In this document: piece after piece, positions 34,351 to 42,323 of the stretch
How the letters are laid out: every line of letters starts with the position of its first letter
Numbering within the stretch: position 1 is the first letter of the stretch
NCBI GenBank assembly: GCA_025937835.1
Contig: JAICQO010000011.1
Span: forward strand, 1 to 64,000
DNA from: Polyangiaceae bacterium
GTDB lineage: Bacteria; Myxococcota_A; Polyangia; Polyangiales; Polyangiaceae
DNA: 64,000 nt
Direction: 5' to 3'
Made by a program: the position numbers and the translations under genes
Notes under the pieces: generated by a model
Told to the model about the DNA's origin: nothing
The model's input: the letters and a program-made list of their open reading frames with translations, nothing else
The model's database searches: none

Positions 34351-35115
34351 ATGACGCCTTTGCTCGGCGGTCGCTTTCGCAGGGTGCGCGGGGCCAGGCC
34401 GCTCGTGCTCGGACACCGCGGGTCGCCGGAACGCGCGCCGGAGAACACGCTGTCCTCTTTCCAGCTCGCGCAGCAAGAAGGCGCGGACGGCGTCGAGTTC
34501 GACGTGCGGCTCGACGGCAGCGGCGAGGTCGTCGTGTTCCACGACCGCACGCTGACCCGGATGACCGGCGAGCGCTCGAGAGCCCGCATCGATCGACTGG
34601 CGACCGCCGCGTTGAAAAAGGTCGAGCTCGGCTCCGGCGAGCGCATCCCGTTACTCCGCGAGGTGCTCGAGCTCGGGCGTGCTCACGACCTGTGCCTGAA
34701 CGTCGAGCTCAAGGCAAGCCCGGGCAGCCGTCGCAAGTTGGTGGCTCGCGTCGCCGAGCAGCTGCGTGACGAGCCGCGCGGCCCGGAGCGGCTGTTGTTG
34801 TCGTGCTTCGATCCGTGGGTGGTTTGGTGGCTCGCGCACACGCTGCCCGATTTCGCCGTCGCCTGGCTCGTCCACGATCGGCAGCGCCTCTTCAAGTACG
34901 GGGTCGGGCGCAGCTTGCTCGGGGCCGCCGGGATCAACCCGCAGCACACCCTGCTCGAGCCGGCGCGGATCGAGCGCTGGAAGCGCGGGGGCGGCCTGGT
35001 GAACACGTGGACGGTGAACGATCCCGTGCGAGCCCGCGAATACGCGGAGCTCGGCGTGGATTCGATCATCTCCGACGTGCCCGGGAAGATCCTGGCTGCG
35101 CTGGCTGGAGATTAG
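34351..35115 (+). CDS. Glycerophosphodiester phosphodiesterase
   Basis: 254 residues. The GDPD signature is clear: His22 in LVLGHRGSPERAPENTLSSF, the acidic pair Glu49/Asp51 in VEFDVRLD, and His64 in VFHDRTLTRMTG. Later strands NVELKAS and NTWTVNDP complete the TIM barrel. It would hydrolyse deacylated phospholipids to glycerol-3-phosphate and an alcohol. There is no signal peptide, suggesting a cytoplasmic enzyme (UgpQ-like). It follows the DHH gene by 29 nt. Confidence 0.92.
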   Translation: MTPLLGGRFRRVRGARPLVLGHRGSPERAPENTLSSFQLAQQEGADGVEFDVRLDGSGEVVVFHDRTLTRMTGERSRARIDRLATAALKKVELGSGERIPLLREVLELGRAHDLCLNVELKASPGSRRKLVARVAEQLRDEPRGPERLLLSCFDPWVVWWLAHTLPDFAVAWLVHDRQRLFKYGVGRSLLGAAGINPQHTLLEPARIERWKRGGGLVNTWTVNDPVRAREYAELGVDSIISDVPGKILAALAGD

Positions 35116-35124
35116 GGCGTGGTC

Positions 35125-36018
35125 TCAGCGCGCGTCGCCGCACGGTGAGCTCACGACTCGCACCCCCGGAGCTTTCGTCTGCTGAAAGACGTGCGCCACG
35201 AGCGGCGGGTTGTGATGCGCTTCCGACGTGGAGAGCGCGAGGTCGTGCCCGGCGGTCTCGACCACGAAGCGGAACGTGCGCGGGAGCTCGGCGTCACACG
35301 CGGGCCCGCTCGGCAGGAGCGGCTCTTCGAAGCCTTCCGGATCGACCCGCGGAGGTGCGGTCTCGATCCGGGAGTGCCCGCCGAGCTCCACCCGGTAAAG
35401 CTCGACGCCGGCCTGGCGCACGCTGGTGCTGAGCACGCGTAGCCGCTGCTGGGACCAGGGCAGAGCGAAGTCCTGATCGCGCGGGATCAGCCGGATTTCC
35501 TGCTGCGCCTGGTGACGGCTCTGGATCCGGATCCGGTAGCTGCCGCCCGACCAGTCGATGCTGGCGCCCGCGGGCTCGTGCACCAGCACGGGCGACTCGC
35601 CGCGGAGCAGCTGAACGAAGCCGTGCGGGGGCAACGGCACGCGCGTGAAGCGCTCGAGGTTGCAGGTGCTCGCAGCCCCCACCAAAAGGCTCTTCTTCGA
35701 CAGATCGTAGAGCGCGAAGCGCGAACCGTCCGAGGTCAAGGTTGACAGCGTGGCCCCGAACGGGCTGAACACGTCGAGCCGCACGTTCTCCGGCTGGCTC
35801 ACCAGGTAGAGGACGTTGCCTCGCACGCGGCCGTCCGGGCCGTAGTAGTCGATCTTGCCTTCGGCGCTCACGCCGCGGCTGCACGCCTGAACTTCGCGCA
35901 GCCGTCCGAGCGCGGCCTCCGCAGACGGAAACCGCGACGCCGGCGCTGCGCGGGAGCACGCAACGCCGGACACGGCCGCGACCAGTAACAGCGCCCGGAC
36001 GCGGAGCGACGGGCTCAT
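35125..36018 (-). CDS. LolA/LolB-like outer-membrane lipoprotein of unknown function
   Basis: 297 residues. Signal peptide with lipidation Cys21 (VAAVSGVACSRA). The mature protein begins with a helix (EAALGRLREVQACSRGVSAEG) followed by beta strands GKIDYYGPDGRVRGNVLYLVSQPENVRLDVFSPFGATLSTLTSDG and SRFALYDLSKKSLLVG. That helix-plus-antiparallel-sheet pattern is seen in LolA/LolB/DUF4292-type lipoprotein carriers that hold acyl chains. A later stretch has several charged strands. Role unproven; it might take part in lipoprotein or lipid transport. Convergent with the glycerophosphodiesterase gene (10 nt between stops). Confidence 0.7.
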   Translation of the reverse strand: MSPSLRVRALLLVAAVSGVACSRAAPASRFPSAEAALGRLREVQACSRGVSAEGKIDYYGPDGRVRGNVLYLVSQPENVRLDVFSPFGATLSTLTSDGSRFALYDLSKKSLLVGAASTCNLERFTRVPLPPHGFVQLLRGESPVLVHEPAGASIDWSGGSYRIRIQSRHQAQQEIRLIPRDQDFALPWSQQRLRVLSTSVRQAGVELYRVELGGHSRIETAPPRVDPEGFEEPLLPSGPACDAELPRTFRFVVETAGHDLALSTSEAHHNPPLVAHVFQQTKAPGVRVVSSPCGDAR

Positions 36019-36051
36019 CCCCTTCTCGTTCCTAAGGCTCCGGGCATGGGC

Positions 36052-37815
36052 TCATCCCGCGCTCGCGCGCAGCCCGTCGAGCAGATCCCAATCCGGGAGC
36101 GGCACGCGCACCTGGCGGCCCTGGACCGCGACGCCGTACTCTTCGCACAGCTTCGACAGCCCGATCCCGTCGATCACCGAAATCGGGGTCGCGCCGGCCG
36201 CCGCCGCTTCTTCACGCGCGCCGGACAGGACCTGGCCGGTGGTGATGATGAGACCCGCGGAGGCCGAGCCGTAGTGGTGCAAGGCGCCACGCAGCTCGGT
36301 CACGCGCTCGCGGCCGATTTCGCGGCCGTCGCGCCGCACCACGACGGCGGTGCGCAGATCGCCGGCGGCGCTCTTGGCGCGGCCGCTCAAGTGCACCTCA
36401 GCGCCGTGCGAGCCGGGGCGGCGCACCGGCGCGAGCTCGACGTAGCCCATCTGCTCGAGCAAGAGGACGACGGTCTCGCCGATCGCGCGCTGCGGCAGCT
36501 CTTGCAGCGTGCGCAGCAAGCTGCGGCGCGACGCCTCGCGCAGGCGATCGAGGGCCGTGTAAAAGTCGCGCTCGGCACGGCCGAGATCCGGATCCACGAG
36601 CCAGTCGCTGAGAGCCAGCTTGTTGCCCAGCAGCCGGAAGCGAGGCCTTCGGCCTTCGTTGGCGCGGCGTGCATTGTCGGCGCGCACCGCCGACAGGACG
36701 ATCTGCTGCGAGGCAGCGAGCTCCCCGCCGAGCCGGCCACGGCGATCGGCCGAGTCCAGCAGGGTTTGCATCGAGACCGGGCCACGGCCGCGGTCGAAGC
36801 CGGACAGCAGCGACTCGACAGCGTCTGCCAAGGGCTTTCCGGAGAGCTCGTCGAGCGGCGTGCGATCGCGCTCGCCGCGGTCACCGCGTTCGCGTTCGCC
36901 GCGGTCGCCGCGTTCGCCGCGGTCGCGATCACGGCGGTCACGCTCGCCGCGGTCGCGTACATCGAAGCCGCGGGCCTCGCCGTTGCGCTCGCGGGCCTCG
37001 CCGTTGCGCTCGCGGGCCTCGCCGCCCTCGCGCGCTTCCGCGCGCGGCTCGCGGCTCTCGCGCGCCTCGCGCGGTTCTCGGGGCTCCCGCGGTTCTCTGG
37101 GCTCTCGCGGCTCTCGCGCTTCGCGGGGCTCGCGCGCCTCACGGCTCTCGCGCGCCTCGCGGGCCAGGCGCTCGACCTCTTCCGGATCGAGCGCTGCGTC
37201 GGTCACGGTGTACGAGGGCAAATCGTCGCCACCGCTGCGTTCCTCCGTCCGGCCGCCGCGGCCGCGTCCACGACGCCGACGGCGCCGGCGCCCGTTCTCT
37301 TGCCGATCGCCGTCGGCCGCGTCGGCCGAAGCCTCGGCAGCGGGTTCGGCCCCGAAAATCGGGCGATCGTCGTCTTCTTCCGTCTCGAAAAGCTCGGTCG
37401 CGTGGGCTGCGAGCTCGGCGCGCTCGCGCTCTTCGGCGTTCGGTTGTACCGGCGCGCCTTCCTCCGCGAAAGCGTCGAGGCTCACGTGCGCGGCGCCCGC
37501 GTCCGACTCACCCTCGATATCGAGCTCCTGACCCGAGAGTCGCTCGAGCGCGGGAGTGCGATCCTTCAAGCCCTTCTCGATCGTCGCGTCGTCCCACTCG
37601 CGGAGCGCGAACACCCCGGGTTTCACGCGCACCAGCGGATTTTCCTTGTCGCCCTTCTTCACGAGGGCCGCGAGGCGCGCCCCCATGGTCACCTCCGGGC
37701 TCTTGCCCACGTGGCTCAGCAGATTCTTCTCGATCGCGACGTCTGTGATTTCTTTGTAATGTAAAGGCTTACCCACCAGGCGCAGAACCTGCGCCGCCGC
37801 TTCCGTGAACGTCAT
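36052..37815 (-). CDS. HARE-HTH protein with Arg/Glu-rich linker and Mrr-like nuclease domain
   Basis: 587 residues. The first 75 (MTFTEAAAQVLRLVGKPLHY, KPGVFALREWD) form a HARE-HTH winged helix, as in the RNA polymerase delta subunit and proteins thought to read DNA modifications. Residues about 160-335 are a charged low-complexity linker made of REPREP-, RERNGEA- and RGERDR-type repeats plus an Arg-rich patch (RRRRRRRGRGRGGR). A second helical segment follows, then a C-terminal domain (about 465-570) with VTELRGALHHYGSASAGLIITTG and SVIDGIGLSKLCEEYGV, the pattern of Mrr/type IV restriction endonucleases. The core where Mrr has D...E-x-K reads AVVVRRDG, so the catalytic lysine seems replaced by Arg. 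It may bind modified DNA or RNA rather than cut. Confidence 0.75.
   Translation of the reverse strand: MTFTEAAAQVLRLVGKPLHYKEITDVAIEKNLLSHVGKSPEVTMGARLAALVKKGDKENPLVRVKPGVFALREWDDATIEKGLKDRTPALERLSGQELDIEGESDAGAAHVSLDAFAEEGAPVQPNAEERERAELAAHATELFETEEDDDRPIFGAEPAAEASADAADGDRQENGRRRRRRRGRGRGGRTEERSGGDDLPSYTVTDAALDPEEVERLAREARESREAREPREAREPREPREPREPREPREARESREPRAEAREGGEARERNGEARERNGEARGFDVRDRGERDRRDRDRGERGDRGERERGDRGERDRTPLDELSGKPLADAVESLLSGFDRGRGPVSMQTLLDSADRRGRLGGELAASQQIVLSAVRADNARRANEGRRPRFRLLGNKLALSDWLVDPDLGRAERDFYTALDRLREASRRSLLRTLQELPQRAIGETVVLLLEQMGYVELAPVRRPGSHGAEVHLSGRAKSAAGDLRTAVVVRRDGREIGRERVTELRGALHHYGSASAGLIITTGQVLSGAREEAAAAGATPISVIDGIGLSKLCEEYGVAVQGRQVRVPLPDWDLLDGLRASAG
36870..37165. 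repeat. Degenerate short repeats encoding the Arg/Glu linker
   Basis: Imperfect tandem units such as CGCGGTCGC and CGCGGCTCT repeat through this stretch and encode REA/REP and RGERD peptides. They could change length by slippage or recombination. Confidence 0.7.
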
Positions 37816-38074
37816 CAGAAATTGTCTTCCAGTTGGTGGAGAACCAGCTCATCCCCGATGAGTTGTGGGCATAAAGCATGGTTCTCGCGTCCTCAGGTGA
37901 CCTCCGGGGAAGCGCGCATCGCTCCCGCCTCCGGGTCAATCACCACTCTCAGTGCCCCCCATAGCATGACCTCTCAGCAGGAAAAAGAAGCGAGCAGCGC
38001 CCGGAAAGCCTCGGGAAAGGGGCCGCACACCCCCGGGCCAGCCCGTCGGCGGGCAGTTCGGGTAGGATACGGCG
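37816..38074. other. 259-nt intergenic region between divergent genes
   Basis: Upstream regions of the HARE-HTH gene (minus) and the small conserved gene (plus) meet here. The only structure noted is a GCCCGTCGGCGGGC inverted repeat near 38041-38054. No convincing promoter pair or RNA was seen. Confidence 0.4.
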
Positions 38075-38428
38075 GTGCCGCCGGAGCGCCTTCTCGAGGA
38101 GCTTTTGGCCGTTGCCCGGGCTGTCGGGCTCGAGGTGCGGAGCCTCGCTCTGCGCGGCGGGAGCTCCAGCGCAGGCGGTCTGTGTACGATCAAGGGCCAG
38201 GCGGTGGTGATCTTGAATTCGCACCGCAGCGCCATCGATCGGACCACCGCCCTGGCCGACGCGCTCGCGGGCCGGAAGCTCGACACGGTGAGCATGCCGC
38301 CGCACGTGCGCGGCTTCATCGAGGCGCGCGTGCGCACGCGTTCACGCCTGCTGCTGCCGCAAAAGCGCCCCGGGCCGGGGCTCGCCGCTTGTGGCACGCG
38401 GCGCAAGCCGGAAGAGGGCTCGGGTTGA
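38075..38428 (+). CDS. Small conserved-looking protein encoded upstream of murB
   Basis: 117 residues from GTG 38075. The central core is compact and protein-like: LCTIKGQAVVILNSHRSAID, then RTTALADALAGRKLDTVSMP and HVRGFIEARV, preceded by a helix (LLEELLAVARAVGLEVRSL). It ends with a basic Pro-rich tail. No motif identifies a function. It overlaps or abuts murB and is probably co-transcribed, so a link to cell-wall synthesis is possible but only by position. Confidence 0.65.
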   Translation: MPPERLLEELLAVARAVGLEVRSLALRGGSSSAGGLCTIKGQAVVILNSHRSAIDRTTALADALAGRKLDTVSMPPHVRGFIEARVRTRSRLLLPQKRPGPGLAACGTRRKPEEGSG

Positions 38429-38438
38429 GCTCGGCGCC

Positions 38439-39464
38439 GTGCAGCTGATCCACGACAGCGAGCTCGCCGGCTCGACGACGCTCGGCGTCGGCGGTCGCGC
38501 CCGTTATCTGGCGATCGTCGAGTCCGAGGCGGCTCTGGTCGAGGCTCTCGAGTTTGCCGCCGCGCGCGGCGTGCGCGTGTGGGTGCTCGGCGGCGGCAGC
38601 AACGTGGTCATCCCCGACAGCGGGCTCGACGGCCTGGTGGCGGTGATGCGCCTGCGCGGGATCGAGGCGCACGGCGACGGAACCAGCGAGGTGCTCACGG
38701 CAGCTGCGGGCGAGCCCTGGGACGGCTTCGTCGCCGAGGCAGTCGCGCGCGGGCTCTCGGGGATCGAGGGCCTGAGCGGGATCCCCGGTCTCGTCGGGGC
38801 CACGCCGATCCAGAACGTCGGCGCTTACGGGCAGGAGGTCAGCGAGACGATCGTCGAGGTGCGCGCCTACGACCGCAGCGAGCGCCGCTTCGTCGAGCTC
38901 GAACGCGACGCATGCCGCTTCTCCTACCGCGACAGCCTCTTCAAATCGGGGCTGCCGGACCGCTTCGTGGTGACTCGCGTCCGCTTCGCGCTGTCACGCC
39001 GCGCGCCCGAGCTCCGCTACGCCGAGCTGCGCCGGCACTTCGAGGATCGCGAGCCGACGCTGCCCGCGGTGCGCGAGGCCGTGCTCGCGATCCGGCGCTC
39101 GAAGTCGATGGTCGTCGAGGCCGGCGACGAAAACCGCCGGAGCTGTGGCTCGTTCTTCCTGAACCCGAGCGTGGACGCAGCGCGCGCGGATGCGCTCGCC
39201 GAACGGCTCCACGCCGCGAGCATGCCGCGCTTCCCGCAGCCGGACGGGCGCGTGAAGCTGTCGGCAGCGTGGCTGATCGAGCGCTCGGGCCTGAAGAAGG
39301 GCACGCGCTCGGGCAACGTCGGTATCTCGTCGCGCCACGCGCTCGCGCTCGTCTGTCACGATGGCGCAACCGCGACCGAGCTCCTCGCGTTCGCCGAGCA
39401 GGTGCGCGACGTCGTCCTCCGCGAGACCGGCGTCGAGCTTTCGCCCGAGCCGGTCTGCTGGTGA
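38439..39464 (+). CDS. murB: UDP-N-acetylenolpyruvoylglucosamine reductase MurB
   Basis: 341 residues from GTG 38439. MurB reduces UDP-GlcNAc-enolpyruvate to UDP-MurNAc with NADPH and FAD. Seen are the FAD-binding TTLGVGGRA and LGGGSNVVI (about 49-57), IPGLVGATPIQNVGAYGQE, YRDSLFK, and CGSFFLNP carrying the proton-donor serine, plus SAAWLIERSGLKKG near the end. The tyrosine-containing segment and length are those of type I (E. coli-like) MurB. A GTG at 38391 would add 16 residues overlapping the upstream gene; the chosen start aligns better with the family. Confidence 0.93.
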   Translation: MQLIHDSELAGSTTLGVGGRARYLAIVESEAALVEALEFAAARGVRVWVLGGGSNVVIPDSGLDGLVAVMRLRGIEAHGDGTSEVLTAAAGEPWDGFVAEAVARGLSGIEGLSGIPGLVGATPIQNVGAYGQEVSETIVEVRAYDRSERRFVELERDACRFSYRDSLFKSGLPDRFVVTRVRFALSRRAPELRYAELRRHFEDREPTLPAVREAVLAIRRSKSMVVEAGDENRRSCGSFFLNPSVDAARADALAERLHAASMPRFPQPDGRVKLSAAWLIERSGLKKGTRSGNVGISSRHALALVCHDGATATELLAFAEQVRDVVLRETGVELSPEPVCW

Positions 39465-39494
39465 ACGCCGAGACTGGCGGAAAACTCGGGCGTG

Positions 39495-42197
39495 CTAGCC
39501 CACCGCGCCGCTCGCCTGCGCGACCGTGTCGTAAAGCGCGGCCAGCGCTTGATCGAGCTTGTCGGCGTCGGTGCCGCCGGCCTGGGCCATGTCGGGCCGG
39601 CCTCCGCCGGAGCCGCCCACGATCTGCGCCAGCGGGCGGATCAGCTCGCCTGCCTTGTAGCGCCCGACCAGGGCCTTGCTGACGGTGAGCACGAGCTGCG
39701 CCTTGCCGTCGGCCACGGCGCCGACGAGCACGATGCTGCTGTCTCCGAGCCGATCCCGCAGGGTCTCGCTGAACTCGCGGAGCTGAGCGCGATCGGAGAC
39801 CTCGCTCTTCGCACCCAGCACCTTCACGCCCGAGATCTCCCGGGCCTGCGCGAGCTGAGCGTCGATGCCGGAGGTGCCGCCCGTCATCAGCTTGCGCTCG
39901 AGCTCCGAGATCTGCTTCTCGAGCGCGCGCTCGCGCTGGAGCATCTTCTCGATGCGCTCGGACAGGGTTTGCGGCGACGTCTTCAGCGCTTCTGCCGCGC
40001 GCGACAGGGTGCCCTCGAGCTCCTGCACGTAGCCGAGCGCGCCCTCGCCCGTCACCGCCAGGATGCGGCGCAAGCCGGCGCCCACGCCCTGTTCGCTCAC
40101 GATCTTGAACAGGCCGATGTCGCCGGTGCTGCGCGCGTGCGTTCCGCCGCAGAGCTCCACCGAGTCGCCCATGCTGAGCATCCGGACGACGTCGCCGTAC
40201 TTTTCCTCGAAGATCATCGTGGCGCCGCGGGTGCGTGCCTCCTGCATCGACAGCACCTCGGTGCGGATCGGGTGATTTTCGAGGGTCCGCGCGTTCACGA
40301 GCCGCTCGATCTCCGCGAGCTGCTCGGGGCTGAGCGGCTTGGTGTGGGCGAAGTCGAAGCGCAGCCGATCCGGACCCACGAGCGAGCCCTTCTGTTGAGC
40401 GTGTTGCCCGAGCACCTGGCGCAGCGCCCAGTGCAAGAGGTGAGTCGCGGAGTGGTTCCTGCGCGTGCTCTCGCGGCGCGCGCCGTCGACCTCGAGCCTG
40501 GCGAGCTGGCCGCGCTCGATGCTGCCCTCTTCGACCCGGCCGACGTGCACGACCAGCCCCGTGATGGGCTTCTCCGTGTCCGCGATCCGGACCTTTCCGG
40601 TGTCGGTCACGATCAGGCCCTGATCGCCGATCTGACCGCCCGCCGCGCCGTAGAACGGCGTGCGCTCGGTGACGATCGAAACCTCGGCGCCGGCCTCCGC
40701 GCGGTCGACCAGCGCACCGCCCACGATCAGCGCGCTGATCTTGCCCTCGTCCGCGTCGCGATCGTAACCGGTGAAGCGCACCGAGCCTTCGCGCACGGTC
40801 GCGAGCGCGCTGCGGTAGACGCCTTCGACGGCCTGCTCGACACCCTTGAACTCCGAGCGCTTCCGCGCTTCTTCGAGCGCGGCGTCGTAGCCCGCGTGAT
40901 CCACGCTGAAGCCGCGCTCCGCGCAGATCACGTCCGTCAGATCGAGCGGGAAGCCGTAGGTGTCGTAGAGCTGAAACGCGTCCGCGCCGCCCAGCACCTT
41001 TCGATCGGCTTCTCGGAGCTCGTCGAAGCGCTCGTCGAGCAGCAACAGGCCACGCTCGATGGTTTGCCGGAAGCGCACCTCTTCGGCCTCGACCGTGCTA
41101 GCCATCAGCTCGCGCCGCTCGCGGAGCTCGGGGTAGGCATCGCCCATGAGCTCGCTCACGCGCTCGACCACGCGGTGCAAGAACGGCTTGTCGATACCGA
41201 GCCGGTGGCCATGGCGGATCGCGCGGCGCATCACGCGGCGCAGCACGTACTCGCGCCCGGTCCGGTCGGGCATCACGCCTTCGGCGATCAAGAACGCCGT
41301 GGTGCGCGCATGATCCGCGATCACGCGCATGCTCACGTCGTCCGCTGCGTTCGAGGCGCCGTATTGCTTGTTGGCGAAGCGCGCGCCCGCCTCGACCAGC
41401 TCGCGCAACACGTCGGTGTCGTAGTTGCTGTAGCGCCCCTGCACGGCGCACGACATGCGCTCGAGACCGGCGCCGGTGTCGATGCTCGGCGCGGGCAGCG
41501 GAGACATCGTGAAGCCGCCGTTGCCGTCGGCCGCGCGCTCGAACTGCATGAACACCAGGTTCCAGATCTCCATCCAGCCGATGCCCTCGACCGTCTGCTC
41601 CTGGCCGAAACGCCCGGGGTCCACCTCGTCGCCGACGCAGTAGTAGATCTCGCTGCACGGGCCGCACGGGCCGGTGTCGCCCATCGCCCAGAAGTTGTCG
41701 GACATGCCGAGGCCGATCAGCCGATCGTCCCCGAAGCCCGTGACCTTGCGCCAGATCTCGCGGGCCTGACCGTCCGCTTCGATGCCCTGCTCGCCCTTGA
41801 AGAAGGTGCAGACCAGCCGCTCCTTCGGGATATCGAGGGTCTTGGTCAGGAGCTCCCAAGCGAAGACGATGGCCTGCTCCTTGAAGTAGTCACCGAAGCT
41901 GAAATTGCCGAGCATCTCGAAGAACGTGTGGTGGCGCGGCGACGGACCCACGGCCTCGAGGTCGTTGTGCTTGCCGCTGATGCGGATACACTTCTGACTG
42001 CTCGTCGCCCGCACGTACGGGCGCCTCTCTCGACCCGTGAACACGTCCTTGAACTGGACCATGCCGGCATTGGCAAACATCAACGTCGGATCGTTGGCGG
42101 GAACGAGCGAGCCGCTCGGCACCACTTCGTGGCCGTGCTCACGAAAGAAACCGAGGAATGCTTGCCGCAAGGCGGCCGAGGTCTTGTCGATGCTCAT
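39495..42197 (-). CDS. alaS: Alanyl-tRNA synthetase
   Basis: 900 residues. The class II catalytic core is intact: FREHGHEVVPSGSLVP, NDPTLMFANAGM, PRHHTFFEMLGNFSFGDYF and the GTGLERM-like TGAGLERMSC. The editing domain has the zinc site HSATH (NHSATHLLHW) and CGGTH (VELCGGTHARSTG) that clears Ser/Gly-tRNA(Ala). A coiled segment (SERIEKMLQRERALEKQISELERKL) leads to the C-Ala domain with GGSGGGRPDMAQAG. Start ATG 42197 matches the family; two ATGs eight codons upstream are alternatives. It converges on murB. Confidence 0.96.
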   Translation of the reverse strand: MSIDKTSAALRQAFLGFFREHGHEVVPSGSLVPANDPTLMFANAGMVQFKDVFTGRERRPYVRATSSQKCIRISGKHNDLEAVGPSPRHHTFFEMLGNFSFGDYFKEQAIVFAWELLTKTLDIPKERLVCTFFKGEQGIEADGQAREIWRKVTGFGDDRLIGLGMSDNFWAMGDTGPCGPCSEIYYCVGDEVDPGRFGQEQTVEGIGWMEIWNLVFMQFERAADGNGGFTMSPLPAPSIDTGAGLERMSCAVQGRYSNYDTDVLRELVEAGARFANKQYGASNAADDVSMRVIADHARTTAFLIAEGVMPDRTGREYVLRRVMRRAIRHGHRLGIDKPFLHRVVERVSELMGDAYPELRERRELMASTVEAEEVRFRQTIERGLLLLDERFDELREADRKVLGGADAFQLYDTYGFPLDLTDVICAERGFSVDHAGYDAALEEARKRSEFKGVEQAVEGVYRSALATVREGSVRFTGYDRDADEGKISALIVGGALVDRAEAGAEVSIVTERTPFYGAAGGQIGDQGLIVTDTGKVRIADTEKPITGLVVHVGRVEEGSIERGQLARLEVDGARRESTRRNHSATHLLHWALRQVLGQHAQQKGSLVGPDRLRFDFAHTKPLSPEQLAEIERLVNARTLENHPIRTEVLSMQEARTRGATMIFEEKYGDVVRMLSMGDSVELCGGTHARSTGDIGLFKIVSEQGVGAGLRRILAVTGEGALGYVQELEGTLSRAAEALKTSPQTLSERIEKMLQRERALEKQISELERKLMTGGTSGIDAQLAQAREISGVKVLGAKSEVSDRAQLREFSETLRDRLGDSSIVLVGAVADGKAQLVLTVSKALVGRYKAGELIRPLAQIVGGSGGGRPDMAQAGGTDADKLDQALAALYDTVAQASGAVG

Positions 42198-42323
42198 GGC
42201 GAGCGGGAGCCATAGCATCACTCATGCAAGCCGGGGGGCAGCCGTTCGAGGCTGAACGCCCCCCTGGACTCGCGCGCCGCGGATTTCATCGCCGAGCGCG
42301 GGCTCGGCCCCGTCGAGCGCTCG

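Noticed and set aside
39492-42215. A 907-codon plus-strand frame opposite alaS
   Set aside because: Mirror of a well-supported alanyl-tRNA synthetase gene; no recognisable motifs.
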